DNA from: Zingiber officinale
Taxonomy: Eukaryota > Streptophyta > Magnoliopsida > Zingiberales > Zingiberaceae
Assembly: GCF_018446385.1 (NCBI RefSeq)
Contig: NC_055996.1
Coordinates: 13,255,317 to 13,319,316 of the forward strand
DNA length: 64,000 nt
Direction of reading: 5' to 3'
Shown here: positions 10,265 through 21,984 of the stretch, piece after piece
Position numbering within the stretch: the first letter of the stretch is position 1
Layout of the letters: each line of letters opens with the position of its first letter
Position numbers and translations under genes: made by a program
Notes under the pieces: model-generated
Told to the model about the DNA's origin: nothing
Database searches by the model: none
What the model saw: the letters and a program-made list of their open reading frames with translations, nothing else

Positions 10265-11668
10265 TTAAAATAATTCTGGGTAATTTTGTCTCATATCGTC
10301 TTCTCGCTCCCATGTGGCTTCTTCGAACCATTGATTTTGCCATAGGACCTTTACTAATGGTACCTCTTTGTTCCTTAGTCTTTTGATACTTCGATCCAAT
10401 ATCTGAACCGATTGGTTCACGTAACTTAGGTCCTCTTGCATTTGTACGGTTTGTGGTTCGATCACTTGGTCCGTGCTCGGAATACATTTCTTTAGCATCG
10501 AAACATGGAACACATTGTGGATAGCTGACATCTCCTGAGGTAGCGCTATTTCATAGGCCACCTTGCCAACTCTTTTCAGAACTTGATATGGGTCTACATA
10601 ACGCGGGCTTAGTTTTCCCTTCTTTCCGAACCTCATCACTCCTTTCATAGGAGCTACCTTAAGGAACACTGCATCTCCGACACTGAATTCTAAGGGCCTT
10701 CGTCTTTTATCTGCATAACTCTTTTGTTGGCTCTGAGCTGTTTCTATTCTTTGGCGGATGTTCTGTATAGCACGGGTGGTGTTGTCAATGAATTCTGTTT
10801 GAACTCCCATCTCCTTCTTTTTACCACCTTCGTACCAGCATATAGGGGACCTACATTTCCTTCCGTACAGAGCCTCGTAGGGTGCCATTCCAATAGTAGC
10901 CTGGTAACTATTGTTGTAGGCGAATTCCGCTAAACTTAAATATCGGCACCAACTCCCTTTGAAATCTAAGGCGCAAGCCCGTAACATGTCTTCTAGTACT
11001 TGATTTACCCTTTCTGTTTGTCCGTCGGTCTGAGGGTGGAAGGCAGTACTGAACAATAGCTTGGTGCCAAGGGCTTTTTGAACACATTCCCAAAAATGGG
11101 AAATAAAACGACCATCTCTGTCAAAAATAATGGTCTTAGGAATCTCATGTAATCTGACAATTTCTTTGACATATAATTGAGCAAATTGTTCAATAGAATA
11201 GGTCATCTTAATTGCCAGAAAGTGGCTAGATTTCGTCAATCTGTCCACGATTACCCATATAGCGTCGTAACCATTTGTCGTCTTGGGTAATCCCGAGATG
11301 AAATCCATAGAGATATCTTCCCATTTCCATTCTGGAATTCGGATTAGCTGTAGTAATCCTCCAGGTCTCTGGTGTTCTATTTTAACCTGCTGGCAGGTCA
11401 AACAGGTACTGACATACTGAGCCACGTCTCTTTTCATACCGGACCACCAGAACTTCTTTTTCAGATCTTGGTACATCTTAGTGGAACCCGGATGCATCAC
11501 ATAGGGTGTTGCATGGGCCTCTTCCAGTATCTTCTTTCGTAACTCTAGATCCCCTGGAATACATAATCGATCCTTGAGATATAATATTCCATTGTCCGCA
11601 ATACGGAATCCGTCATCTTTTCCCTCTAAGGTTTCTTGCTTAATCCTTTGGAGGCTTTGGTCACTAGT
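10265..11668 (-). pseudogene. pol: G1 integrase with chromodomain-like C-terminus
   Basis: The frame runs on from gag after one stop (11671-11669). The open part from 11500 is 411 codons. In order: zinc-binding end (HPGSTKMYQDL, CLTCQQVK), core with three acidic residues (Asp in MDFISGLPK, Asp in FDRDGRF, Glu in GQTERVNQ), the GPY/F-like region (GKLSPRYVDPYQVL) and a chromodomain-like tail (LVKVLWQNQWFEEATWE, ending NYPELF). This layout is typical of Tekay/Del chromoviruses, where the tail helps choose chromatin targets. The usual SDR before the second Asp is FDR here. RT and RNase H, which should precede it, are gone. The integrase itself is uninterrupted for more than 400 codons and could fold if translated from an internal start. 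Confidence 0.9.
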
Positions 11669-13099
11669 TTACTTTTCCAATATATTGTCAAATAATGTCG
11701 GTGCTAAGGTCAGGGTAGAGAGTTGCCCGGACATATTTTCGACCCAGTGACACGTAATGTTTCTCGGCTTCCCAATAAATTTGACTATTGATTCGCCTTC
11801 AGTATTTGATAATGATTCACTTTCAGTATCAGACAAAACTTTAGTATATTGACTAAAATTAGGTAGCTGACCTGTGACGACCGTAGAAGCATTGGCTGCA
11901 TCCTCCTTGGTGATGGGAAAAATTCTGGCATTCGTCACTACTGACGGAGCTTCCAGTCTCCCTTGACTTATCTGCGGGCCTTGTATCGCAGCTTGCATCA
12001 GGTGTAGCTGTGGGGGAGCACCTCTGTTCTGAACTTGCGGAGGGGTAGGTGTCTGGATCTGTGTAGGACAGTTTCTGGCCATATGTCCTTCCATTCCACA
12101 ACTATAGCATCTATTTGTACCTATACGGCATATTCCCGGGTGTTTCTTCCCGCAGGTGGTACACTGAGGAAACGTGAGCTGCTTGCTTGCTGGACCACTC
12201 TTGAAATCATTCCATTGCTTCCTCTTGCCACTGTGATTTCCTTTCCAGCTGGTTCGGGTACTTTGTGATTTCTGTCCTCCTGACTGAGTTTGATTCTTGC
12301 CCTCATTCATCGCCTTTTGATAGTGTTCCGTGATCAGAGCGCTGCTGATTAATTCTTCGGCGGTCTGCGGTCTATTAACTCCACCGGCCACGTTCAGGGC
12401 TATCTCAGGTCTGAGCATCTTCAGCATAAGTCTGACCCTTTCTCTCTCCATGCTGACCAACTCTGGGCACAGACGTGCTAGGCGGTTGAATTTCTTTATA
12501 GCTTCATTGACTGCTAGATCACCTTGTCGGAACTCGGTGAACTCATCATAGTGTTTATTTGTGACTCGCATATGGAAAAATTCTTCGAAAAATTCCGTCT
12601 CGAAGTTTGTCCATCTCATCTGATTTATTTGTCTTTTTGCTTTCACTCTGTCCCACCACATCCTGGCATCTCCAGTAAGGCAGAATGATGCGCATTTGAC
12701 TTTTTCATGCTCCGGCCAATCCAGTAACTCCACTATGCTCTCCACAGTCTTGAACCAGGCATGTGCGTCCCATGGTTAACAGTTACCGGAGAAAGCTTCC
12801 GGCTTCAGTCTCTGCCACTGAATCAGATAAGCCTCCTGACGAACCACTGGAGATGGGCCTACCGGTGGTGCAGGTGCCGGTGGTACTGGTACAGCTGTAG
12901 GTATTACTGGTACTACGTTCTGGTGTCCTGGCGGGGTGGCAGGATTACCCTGTTGATTCAGCAGAGCAGTGATCATCTGCTGTTGTTCCGTAACCTGACG
13001 TTGGAGCTCGGTAACTACATGCATCAGATCAGGTGGAGGTGCTGTCTCTTCTGCTTTGGTATTACGTCTTCTAGTCATCCTTATCTTCATTAATGACAA
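11669..13099 (-). pseudogene. gag: G1 gag with truncated end
   Basis: ATG at 13099. The first 107 codons hold a Pro/Gln-rich region, then an in-frame TAA (12778-12776) splits FSGNC from PWDAHAWFK. The related G2 gag reads EPWDAQAWFK there, so one changed codon accounts for the break. Next come the retrotransposon-gag domain (LLDWPEHEKVKCASFCL, FFHMRVTNKHYDEF, RLCPELVS), a basic linker and one CCHC knuckle (CYSCGMEGHMARNCP). After VVTGQLPNFSQY the frame enters sequence unlike the G2 protease (no DTG) and then TLAPTLFDNILEK. The knuckle-to-integrase join keeps frame, so deletion of protease, RT and RNase H made a gag-integrase fusion, broken by a stop at 11671-11669. Confidence 0.88.
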
Positions 13100-13389
13100 T
13101 CGAGCTAGCGTAAGTTATCATCGTTTCTAACCAGGCTAACGAAAGGGTATCATCATTTCTAATTATTTGTAAGGTTGTTGTGTTATCATCCCTAACCTAC
13201 CATCATGCAACCTAAACTAAAACTGTGACCTAAAAGAATAAAGTAAGCATGCATACTACTAAAGCATTATAAATAAAAGAAAAATAAACTAAGCATAAGC
13301 ATCATAAAAAAAAATATACGAAGCATAAAAATTCTTACTTGGAGCGGCAGAAAGAGACTCGATGTGTGTGCAGTGGAAAGGCTAACCTG

Positions 13390-13401
13390 GCTCTGATACC
13401 A
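13390..13401 (-). other. G1 primer-binding site
   Basis: The minus strand reads TGGTATCAGAGC, complementary to the initiator-Met tRNA 3' end, three bases from the right LTR. Confidence 0.9.
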
Positions 13402-15149
13402 AACTGTAACGCCCGCCCTCCCTGCTACTAAAGTGACGGGGCTACTTACTTACTTAACTATTCCGGGATACATGCATATTTAAAATTTCTTTCGAGTAAC
13501 ATAAAGCAGCGAAAATGTCATGAAGTTATACTGGAATGTAACATAAATACAATTGGTTCATGTCAGACATAAAAGAAAAAAATAACATAGTAGTCTTTAT
13601 TTGTCTTAGCCGAGCCACTGCCACACACACCTTGCCTCTCCTGCAGTTCCCTTAGATCATCCATTCCTTGCCTTTATCTGTGGTACAAGAAAAGTAAGCT
13701 ATGAGCACACAGGCTCAGTAAGATCCTTTTCCTACTCACAAAAACCGTATCTCATATCATAGTCCTACAAGCATATAATCAATGGAGACAAAATCATCTA
13801 CATTATATCATGTGAACATAGCCTCCTATCATATCATATTATTAAGAAACATCATACTCTGACATATCATAAATAAAGGAATCATGTGATGTGAATCATA
13901 GAAGCATAACATATCATCAGGTCATATGAATCATAAACAAAACATCTCATAACATCATGCCCTATAAGTCATAAGAGTATGTCATAACATCATGTCATAT
14001 AATTGATAAAAACATATCATATTATGAATGAGTGCATTATGCAAAATGTCTTTTTAAAACATATGCCATGTCAAGTGCAAGATGTCTTTAAACATATCTT
14101 TTAATACTTAAACATAATATCATCATCATGAGGGTCTGGCTTGTACCACATACATACATAAATGCGCGCAATCCCTAGGACAGGGTAGCTAGCCCCGAAC
14201 CTACTAAGGATCTAGACCCGTTCATAGTCCATCGGCCTAGGGGCGTACTAAGGAGCCCATCCCTTTTTACTAGACCCGTTCATAGTCCGTCGGCCTAGGG
14301 GCGCTTATGGAGCCCACCCTTGGTACAAGCCATACAAAGTAAAATACATGTCATGCATATCATATCATCATAACTGTCACATTATATCATCATAAATGTC
14401 ATGCTCTTGTCTTAATATGAAGAGTGCTCTTAATCCCAACTTAAGGGAAGCAACTCTTAGCCATTTACTTATCATATCATAAGGCATACATACTTGGGCA
14501 CATAGCCATCATAAAAGAAAAATCATTATCATGCCTGGTTCATAAGCTTATGTAAATGAGCATGCTACATATTTGAAATCATACATGCTTGGGTACATAG
14601 TCATCATAAGAATCATTTCATGCATAGTTCATAAACATACATAAATAGGCATGTTACTTGTCTTATCATAAAGCATGCATACTTAAGCATAAAACACATC
14701 ATAAGAGTCATCATCATGCATAGATCATGAGCATCCTTAAATAAACATATAAAGCATCATAAGAAAACATAATCATACATGAAAAATATTTACTAGCATC
14801 TCCTAATTCACATCCTAGTATGGGAGACACCTAGCAAAGTCATAATTGGGTCTCTAACCCTAATTTCATATGGTGGCCGAAAGTCACCATGCTTAGTTTT
14901 AGGTTACAACAACATATAAGCATGTGAACCTTAAATCAATTTCATGTCATACACTATAAAGAATATCATGAGCATAGGTAGTAGGTTCTAAGCTTCCTAG
15001 GCCTTTTAACTTGGTTGTGGCCGAACCTTTAAGAGCATGAAACTAAGTTTTATACAAGCATAAGAATCCAAGCTAACTTCATATCATATCATAAGGGAAA
15101 TCCATGAGCTTGTTAAGTTTAAATTTAAACTTCCTTGAACCCTAGAATA

Positions 15150-16320
15150 TAGTCATGGCCGAAAGTTCATGAAAGGGAAATAAACTTCTAAGCAACATAT
15201 AAACATGAATACCTAGCCAAGTTCATGTCATATCATAAAGAAGTCTATGAGCATGTTAAATTAGGTTTTAAGCTTCATGGAACCCTAAAACCTCTCATGG
15301 CCGAAACTTCATAAAGCAAGAGATAAACTTCTAAGCAACATACAAACATGAATACCTAGCCAATTTCATAACATATCATAAAGAAGTCTATGAGCATGCT
15401 AAATTAGGTTTTAAGCTTCATGAAACCCTAAAATCTCTCATGGCCGAAACTTCATAAAACAAGAAATAAACTTCTAAGCAACATACAAACATGAATACCT
15501 AGCCATGTTCACAACATATCATAAAGAAGTCTATGAGCATGTTAGATTAGGTTTTAAGCTTCATGAAACCCTAATTTCATCATGGCCGAAACTTCAATAA
15601 ACACGAGATAAACCTCTAAGCAATATACAAACATGAATACCTAGCCAAGTTCACAACATATCATCAAGAAGTCTATGAGCATGTTAAATTAGGTTTTAAG
15701 CTTCATGAAACCCTAATTTCATCATGGCCGAAACTTCAATAAACAAGAGATAAACTTCTAAGTAATATACAAACATGAATACCTAGCCAAGTTCACAACA
15801 TATCATCAAGAAGTCTATGAGCATGTTAAATTAGGTTTTAAGCTCCATGAAACCCTAATTTCATCATGTCCGAAACTTCAATAAACAAGAGATAAACTTC
15901 TAAGTAATATACAAACATGAATACCTAGCCAAGTTCACAACATATCATCAAGAAGTCTATGAGCATGTTAAATTAGGTTTTTAAGCTTCATGAAACCCTA
16001 ATTTCATCATGGCCGAAACTTCAATAAACAAGAGATAAACTTCTAAGCAATATACAAAGATGAATACCTAGCCAAGTTCTTATCATATCATGAGGAAATC
16101 TATAAGTATACTAGATTAGGTTTTTAGCTTCTTGGAGCCCTAAAATCCATCATAGCCGAAACTTCAAGGAAAGGAAAATAAACTTCTAAGCAACATACAA
16201 ACATGAAGACTTAGCCAAGTTCATATCATAGCATAAAGAAGTCTAGGAGCATGTTAAATTAAGTTTTAAGCTTCTTAAAGCCCTAGCATATTCATGGCCG
16301 AAACATAGCAAGAAGAAGAT
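15150..16320. repeat. About 142-bp tandem array in G1 right LTR
   Basis: The same array as at 8340-9500 with the same unit order. It was copied with the LTR at insertion and was not expanded independently. Confidence 0.85.
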
Positions 16321-16857
16321 CAAGCTTAAACAATATCCAACATAAATTTTTAACTAAGTTCATATCATAACATAATAAGATCCATGAGCATGGGTTCTTC
16401 TCTCTTTTTTTTTTTTTTTTTTTTAGTGTTCTAACCTTTCGAAAATATTGTAAGCGACTTGTACCACAGGTGAGGGGATACTTACTTCCTTGTTTGATTT
16501 ACTTAAGGAGGAAATCTTGCTTGTGGAGCCTTCCTAGAGAGGAACTTCTTGTTTTATTTGGGTTTCGGCAATGGAGGTGGGGAGATGTTCTTGGTCACGG
16601 TGAGGAGGAGGAGGGAGGAGGAAGGGGAGAAAATGAATTTTCTTCTTTAATTTCCCCTTTTATTCATCATGAGAGGAGGAAGGGAAAATGCACTTTTCCT
16701 TCTCCTTTCTTTTACTCCTCCTTAATGAAAAGAGGAAGCAAGAATCCTCTTTTCTCTTGAGAGGAAGAAGGCTACTCTAACTTCTCCTTCTAAATGAAAG
16801 AAGCTCTTTTCTTACTCTTAACTATATTGTCACTTCTCTCTCTAACAATAACTTCTC

Positions 16858-16938
16858 TTGGTGTATTGGTTAACACATACATGTATCTAGTAAGAGATCC
16901 AAGGTTCAAACCTTGGTCATCTCTCTTTTTTTTTTTTT
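16858..16938 (+). other. tRNA-like Pol III box module in G1 right LTR
   Basis: Right-LTR copy of the module at 10049-10128: GGTTCAAACC at 16903-16912 and a T-run after it. Confidence 0.5.
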
Positions 16939-17042
16939 TTTGGTTCTATTTTTATTATTTTGCAAATTTACACATAAGGCCTATTTTTATTCATGATAAA
17001 AAAAATATCTAAAATCTTGCTAAGTACTCTATGGGTGTTACA

Positions 17043-17963
17043 GTTTTAATTATGTTTAAAACTTTCCTTAATTGCCAAGACCAAGGAATATAAAAAAGAG
17101 GGTAGAGGTGCCTCACCTAATAACACATCTATTATTTCTCTCCTCTCCTTTCCTTGGTGTTGGTAAGCCCTCTCCTCTCTTCTTTCTCTCTTCTCCTTTT
17201 GTTGAGGCCGGCGACACTTGGAGGCTTTATCTCATCTTGGTGGCCGGTTGCTTGTGGAGAAGAAGAGAAAGAAAGCTTCCCTTCAAGAAGAGTTGGTGGC
17301 CAAAACTTGCAAGGATAAGAAGTAGGCTTGGGTGGATTCTCACCTCGGTAGATCGTCGCCCACACGACGTCCGAGATAAGAAGAGGAATACGACAGAAGA
17401 TCATGAGATCTATAAGCTACAAAAGGTATAACTAGTTATTAGTTTCCGCATCATAACTAGTTCATTATTTTGTTTAGATCTTAAAATACCAAACACAAGA
17501 GGCTAGTGATTCTAAGCTATCAAATTTATGTTTCAATTTTGTGTTTCTTTTGTTTTTCGATCTTGTGATTCGATTGTTCTTAATGGTTAAACCTAGGGTT
17601 ACTATAAGTAGATTAAATATTGAATTTCATTGAAAGGCTTTGTATAGGAAATGATGGATGCTCCCATACCCAAGAAGGCCTAGTGCCTCGCCATGTTTAA
17701 CATGGAAGCCGATCTCTGAAATTAATGTTTAATCGAATTTGTAACATGGGTGGATTTGGATTAATAATGTTAAGCATCATTTGCGATCCAAGTCTAAACC
17801 TCTAAGAACATATAAGTTAAATTTGGAATCAATAATGTTAAGTTCTATTTGCGATTCTAAATTTAATTTCTAAAGAACACAATAGATTGTTAGGAAAGGT
17901 GCAGGACTTGTACAAAATTTTTATACAGGAGAACCAGTACGATATTCCGAGTAGCAACCAACA
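17043..17963 (+). mobile_element. C1 5' LTR, second segment
   Basis: It resumes after the G1 duplication GTTTT (17043-17047) and matches the 3' LTR (about 45089-46010) to the shared end GTAGCAACCAACA. It holds a TATA-like GGAATATAAAA near 17086-17096 and a pyrimidine-rich stretch after it. The ORFs seen on both strands here are LTR sequence. Confidence 0.85.
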
Positions 17964-19005
17964 ATTGATATCAGAGCTAGGGTTTGCCTCTGTGTGTTTG
18001 GTTTTCAGTTTAATTATGCACATGTCATAGATAATTTAGGCAGGATAATAGTAGGATATGCTAACTCTATGGTTGCAGGTTCCAACTATTATTGCTTATT
18101 GTGATTGTGTGTGATTGGACCCTTGGACATGTCAAGGGCATTTTATTTGTGTGCATGAGTGTATTTATTAAATACAGTAGGAGCTGTATTAGCTCTAGGA
18201 TTTTACATTTTTGTTTGATCTAGACTTCATGTGCATTCCCTTGTAGAATATAGGATCGATATATGTAAAATTCTATTTTTGTCGCGGATCGTATCCTTGC
18301 AAGGCGTGGTACTATTGGAGGACTAGAAGCGCAGTAGAAAAGGAAGCTCGATGGACCCGACGACATGAACCCTAGGGCTAGCAACACTTAAAAAAATTAA
18401 TTTTCATATTTATTGCTTTTATTTACTGTGATGTGTGTGTGCATGTGATGTGTGCTTGCATGAAAAAATTCCTCACCTTAAATAACTAAGTGGGAGAGGG
18501 ATTTTAAATAAATTCCACGGTTTCCATTACTGGTTTGTAAGTGATGCAACAAACTTGCGTGTTGGCTCTAAGTGCCTCCCTTCACAACGGATGAGTTTGT
18601 TTACAGATCACTAGATCAAACTTCCTTTATGGATGGTTATAGGAAATTATTTAGGAGCGTGTGATCTTCTCCAACTGAAGGGGCACAATCCTATTTAATG
18701 GCATAAGTATCAAGTAATGGTATACACTTAGGTGCATTTAATAGTATCCTCCCCAAGGGAGTCACTGCTATTATTTGTGTGACCAAAGAAAAATCAACTA
18801 TTAATTTTATTTGTCATAAAGTTAGGATGACAAGATAATAAAATTAATGGGTAAAACCTCCTCTTACAAATGTTGAATTTGTATACGTCCACACTAATGT
18901 GGCATGCAAAATTCATGGTGTTTTGAGGTGTTGGTAAATTAAAATAATATTGTTTGAGGAATCAATATTATTCTAAATTTAGAGTCTTGACCAAAAGTTT
19001 ATTTT
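17964..19005 (+). other. C1 primer-binding site and leader
   Basis: ATTGATATCAGAGCTAGGG follows the LTR end, a decayed initiator-Met primer site (ATATCAGAGC for GTATCAGAGC). The remaining 1 kb up to gag is untranslated leader with no ORF or repeat that I can assign. Confidence 0.7.
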
Positions 19006-19938
19006 GTGATTCTTAGGATGACTTTCAACCCACTAGCTATTATACTGAAAGAGAACAAACTTACTAGTCCCAATTACATAAATTGGAAAAGAAATCGGGG
19101 CATTGTCCTAACTGCTGAAGGCTATAAGTTTGTACTATTAAAGGCTTGCCCTAATGTGCCTAATAGTGATTCTAGTGAAGAGGAGATTGAGCATCATAAG
19201 AAATGGGTTAAGGCAGATGAGATGGCACGGTGTTACATTATGGCTTCAATGTCAAATGTACTGCAACATCAGCATCAGGACATGCCAACTGCCTATGACA
19301 TGATGAGCAATCTCAAGGATCTCTTCGGACACCAGAATCGGGCTGTTAGGCAAGAGGCAATGAGAAAATTAATGACAGCCACAATGTCTGAGGGGACACC
19401 TGTAAGGGATCATATCCTAAAGATGATGACTTACTTGAACGAGATACAAATCCTTGGAGCTGAAATCAATGGGGAAACCCAGGTCAATATTATTCTCCAA
19501 TCGCTACCTAAAAGTTTTGAGCAGTTTCGCTTGAACTACAATATGAATAAAAGGATTTATTCATTGGCAGAACTAGTGACAGAACTTCAGGCAGTAGAAG
19601 GGTTATTTCGTCATAATTCTCAAATTCACTTTGCTAAAAATGTTTCTACTTCTAAGTTGAAAGGCAAGAAGAAGAATAAGAAATAAGCTGGCTCGGCAAA
19701 GAAAGTGAAACAATCTCTAAGTACTGGACATAAAGCAGGAGTGAAGAAGTCGAAGGGCAAGTGCTTCATTTGTAAGCAGTCGGGACATTGGAAGGCAGAC
19801 TGTCCTCGTAGGAGAGAGAACAATAAAGGTATATCTTATTCTCTAGTAATTGAAACATGTTTAGCGGTGTTATCTACCAACACCTGGTGTGTAGATATAG
19901 GAGTCACTGATCATGTCTACTATATGAGGGAGAGATAA
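19006..19938 (+). pseudogene. gag: C1 gag and protease start
   Basis: The ATG at 19006 opens 226 codons of copia-type gag (UBN2 family): NYINWKRN near residue 25, a central helical region, IILQSLPKSFEQF and ELQAVEGL near the end. A TAA at 19684-19686 interrupts a lysine-rich stretch. The same frame continues to 19938 with a CCHC knuckle (CFICKQSGHWKADCP) and the start of the aspartic protease. The catalytic DSG appears as DIG (TWCVDIGVTDHV), which would disable the enzyme. It ends at another stop; pol resumes at 19947 in a different frame. Gag packages the RNA into particles, but this copy cannot make an intact Gag-Pol. Confidence 0.88.
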
Positions 19939-19946
19939 CCATCTAC

Positions 19947-21984
19947 ATGGGCAATGCTACAAAAGTGACGGCTGTTGTAGTGGGAGATGTCTACTTATCA
20001 TTCGATAGGAATAGAACTTTGGTTTTGAGAAATTATCTTTATGTACAAACTTTTAGAAAGAATTTAATTTCAGTTTCTAAATTGTTTGTGGATGGATATT
20101 CTGTTTCTTTTGATGACAAAGTAGTTATCAAGAAGAATAGGGTTATTATCTATTCTGGTACAATAGTAGGAAATTTATATACTCTAAATCCAATTTCTCC
20201 CACAAAACAACAAATGGAAATTAATACCACATCTTCTAATTCTAATAAGAGAAAGGAACCTTCAAAAATGAACCAAACATATCTTTGGCATCTAAGGCTT
20301 GGTCATATTAACTTAAGTAGGATTCAAAGGCTAATAGCCGATGGACTCTTGGGTTCATTAGTGTTGGAAAACTTTCCAACTTGCGAATCTTGCTTGGAAG
20401 GTAAAATGACCAAGAAACCTTTTAAGGCCAAGGGGTATAGAGTCAAAAATGTGTTAGAATTGGTTCATTCTGATTTGTGTGGTCCTATGTCTATCCAGGC
20501 AAGAGGTGGTTTCAAATATTTTGTCTATTTCATAGACGACTATTCGAGATATGAGTACATTTACTTGATGCGCCATAAGTCTAAATGCTTTGATAAGTTC
20601 AAAGAGTATAAGGCTGATGTGGAGAAACATCATGGTAAAAGTATCAAGACTCTACGGTCTGATCATGGTGGCGAATACCTCTTTGGAGAGTTTAGGAATT
20701 ACTTATCAAAGGCTGAGATTCAATCCCAATTGTCTACACCTGGTACACCCCAATAGAATGGTGTGGCAGAACGAAGGAATAGGACTCTTATGGAAATGGT
20801 TAGATCGATGATGAGTTGTTCAAAATTATCAAATTCATTTTGTGGAATTGGTACCTTCTAAATCAGTACCCTCTACTCCCATGGAATTGTGGAATGGGCG
20901 TAAGCCTAGTTTGAGTCATATTCGGATATGGGGTAGTCCAGCACATGTGCTGAAGGGAGATACTGACAAGTTGGAATCACGTACAGAAGTTTGTCTATTT
21001 GTGGGATATCCTAAAGGAACGAAAGGTGGTTTGTTTTATAATCCTAAAAATCAGAAGATCATTGTTAGCACCAATGCTCAATTTTTAGAAAAAGATTATG
21101 TAATGAACCACAAGCCCATGAGTAAAATTATTCTTGAGGAAATAAGAGAGGACACTTCTACTTTAGTACCAACGGTACAAGATGAGATACCACAAGTAAC
21201 TGCAACATGTGTCACAAATGATGCACAATTACAGATAGTGCCTCGTCGTAGTGGGAGGGTTATTAGACAACCTGCAAGATTCATGTTTTTGGGAGAGTCT
21301 TCAGACTTGATCCCTGGTGAACATGAAGTTGATCCCTGGACATATGATGAAGCACTCCAAGATAAAGATGTAGTATCTTGGCAAAATGCAATGAACTCTA
21401 AAATAGAATCTATACATTCTAATCAGGTCTGAGAGCTTGTAGAACCACCAAATGGTGTAAAAGCCGTTGGATGTAAGTGGATCTACAAAAGGAAAAGAGG
21501 GATAGATGGGAAGGTGGAAACCTTCAAAGCAAGGCTTGTTGCGAAAGGGTATACTCAGAAAGAGGGAATCGATTATGAGGAAACCTTTTCTCCAGTAGCT
21601 ATGCTTAAGTCTATCTAGATACTCTTATCTATTGCTACTCATATGGATTATGAGGTTTGACAAATGGATGTCAAGACGACTTTCCTTAACGGAAGTCTTG
21701 AAGAAAACATCCATATAAAGCAACCAGAGGGATTTATTACAAAGGGAAAAGAGCATCTAGTATGCAAGCTTAATTGGTCGATTTATGGATTGAAGCAAGC
21801 TTCAAGATCTTGGAACATCTAGTTTAATGAAGTAATCTAGTCATATGGATTTATTCAGTGTCCGGATGAGTCTTGTGTATACAAGAAGTGTGATGGAAAC
21901 ATGGTGGTATTTCTTGTACTATACGTAGATGATATTTTGTTAGTTGGAAACAATATCAAAGCGTTGTCGGAAGTAAGGGTATGG
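19947..21984 (+). pseudogene. pol: C1 pol, protease to RT, interrupted by S1
   Basis: Protease remainder, then the pre-integrase zinc region (LWHLRLGHI, CESCLEGK) and integrase with Asp (HSDLCGP), Asp (RSDHGGEY) and Glu (NGVAERRN). A TAG sits just before NGVAERRN. A frameshift near 20830 leads to 20842-21432 (SGRVIRQPARF linker) and RT ([50 protein letters not shown]). At least five further in-frame stops occur between 21430 and 21860; several fit Trp or Gln codons changed by C-to-T type mutation. The RT catalytic YVDD is intact. The gene stops at 21984, where S1 entered, and resumes at 42629. Confidence 0.88.

Larger units (their letters stand above)
6589..17042 (-). mobile_element. G1: non-autonomous Tekay/Del-type chromovirus
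   Basis: Two near-identical LTRs, 6589-10230 (3642 bp) and 13405-17042 (3638 bp), flank 3174 bp of internal DNA. The termini are TGTAACG and GTTACA, and the target duplication GTTTT is intact (6584-6588 and 17043-17047). The minus orientation is set by the primer site next to the right LTR, the polypurine tract next to the left LTR and the coding strand. The internal region codes for gag, integrase and a chromodomain-like tail only; protease, RT and RNase H are absent. The close match of the LTRs implies a recent insertion, so enzymes supplied by another copy are likely. Confidence 0.92.
13405..17042 (-). mobile_element. G1 5' LTR (right copy)
   Basis: 3638 bp, with the same internal features as the left copy: 142-bp tandem array (about 15150-16320), T-run and tRNA-like module. 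Differences from the left LTR are scattered single bases and small length changes in homopolymers, for example GGGACGG against GTGACGG near the start. Confidence 0.9.

Noticed and set aside
17072..17431. 119-codon ORF, similar to 45119-45481
   Set aside because: Both are C1 LTR sequence; similarity reflects the LTR pair and the reading has no domain.
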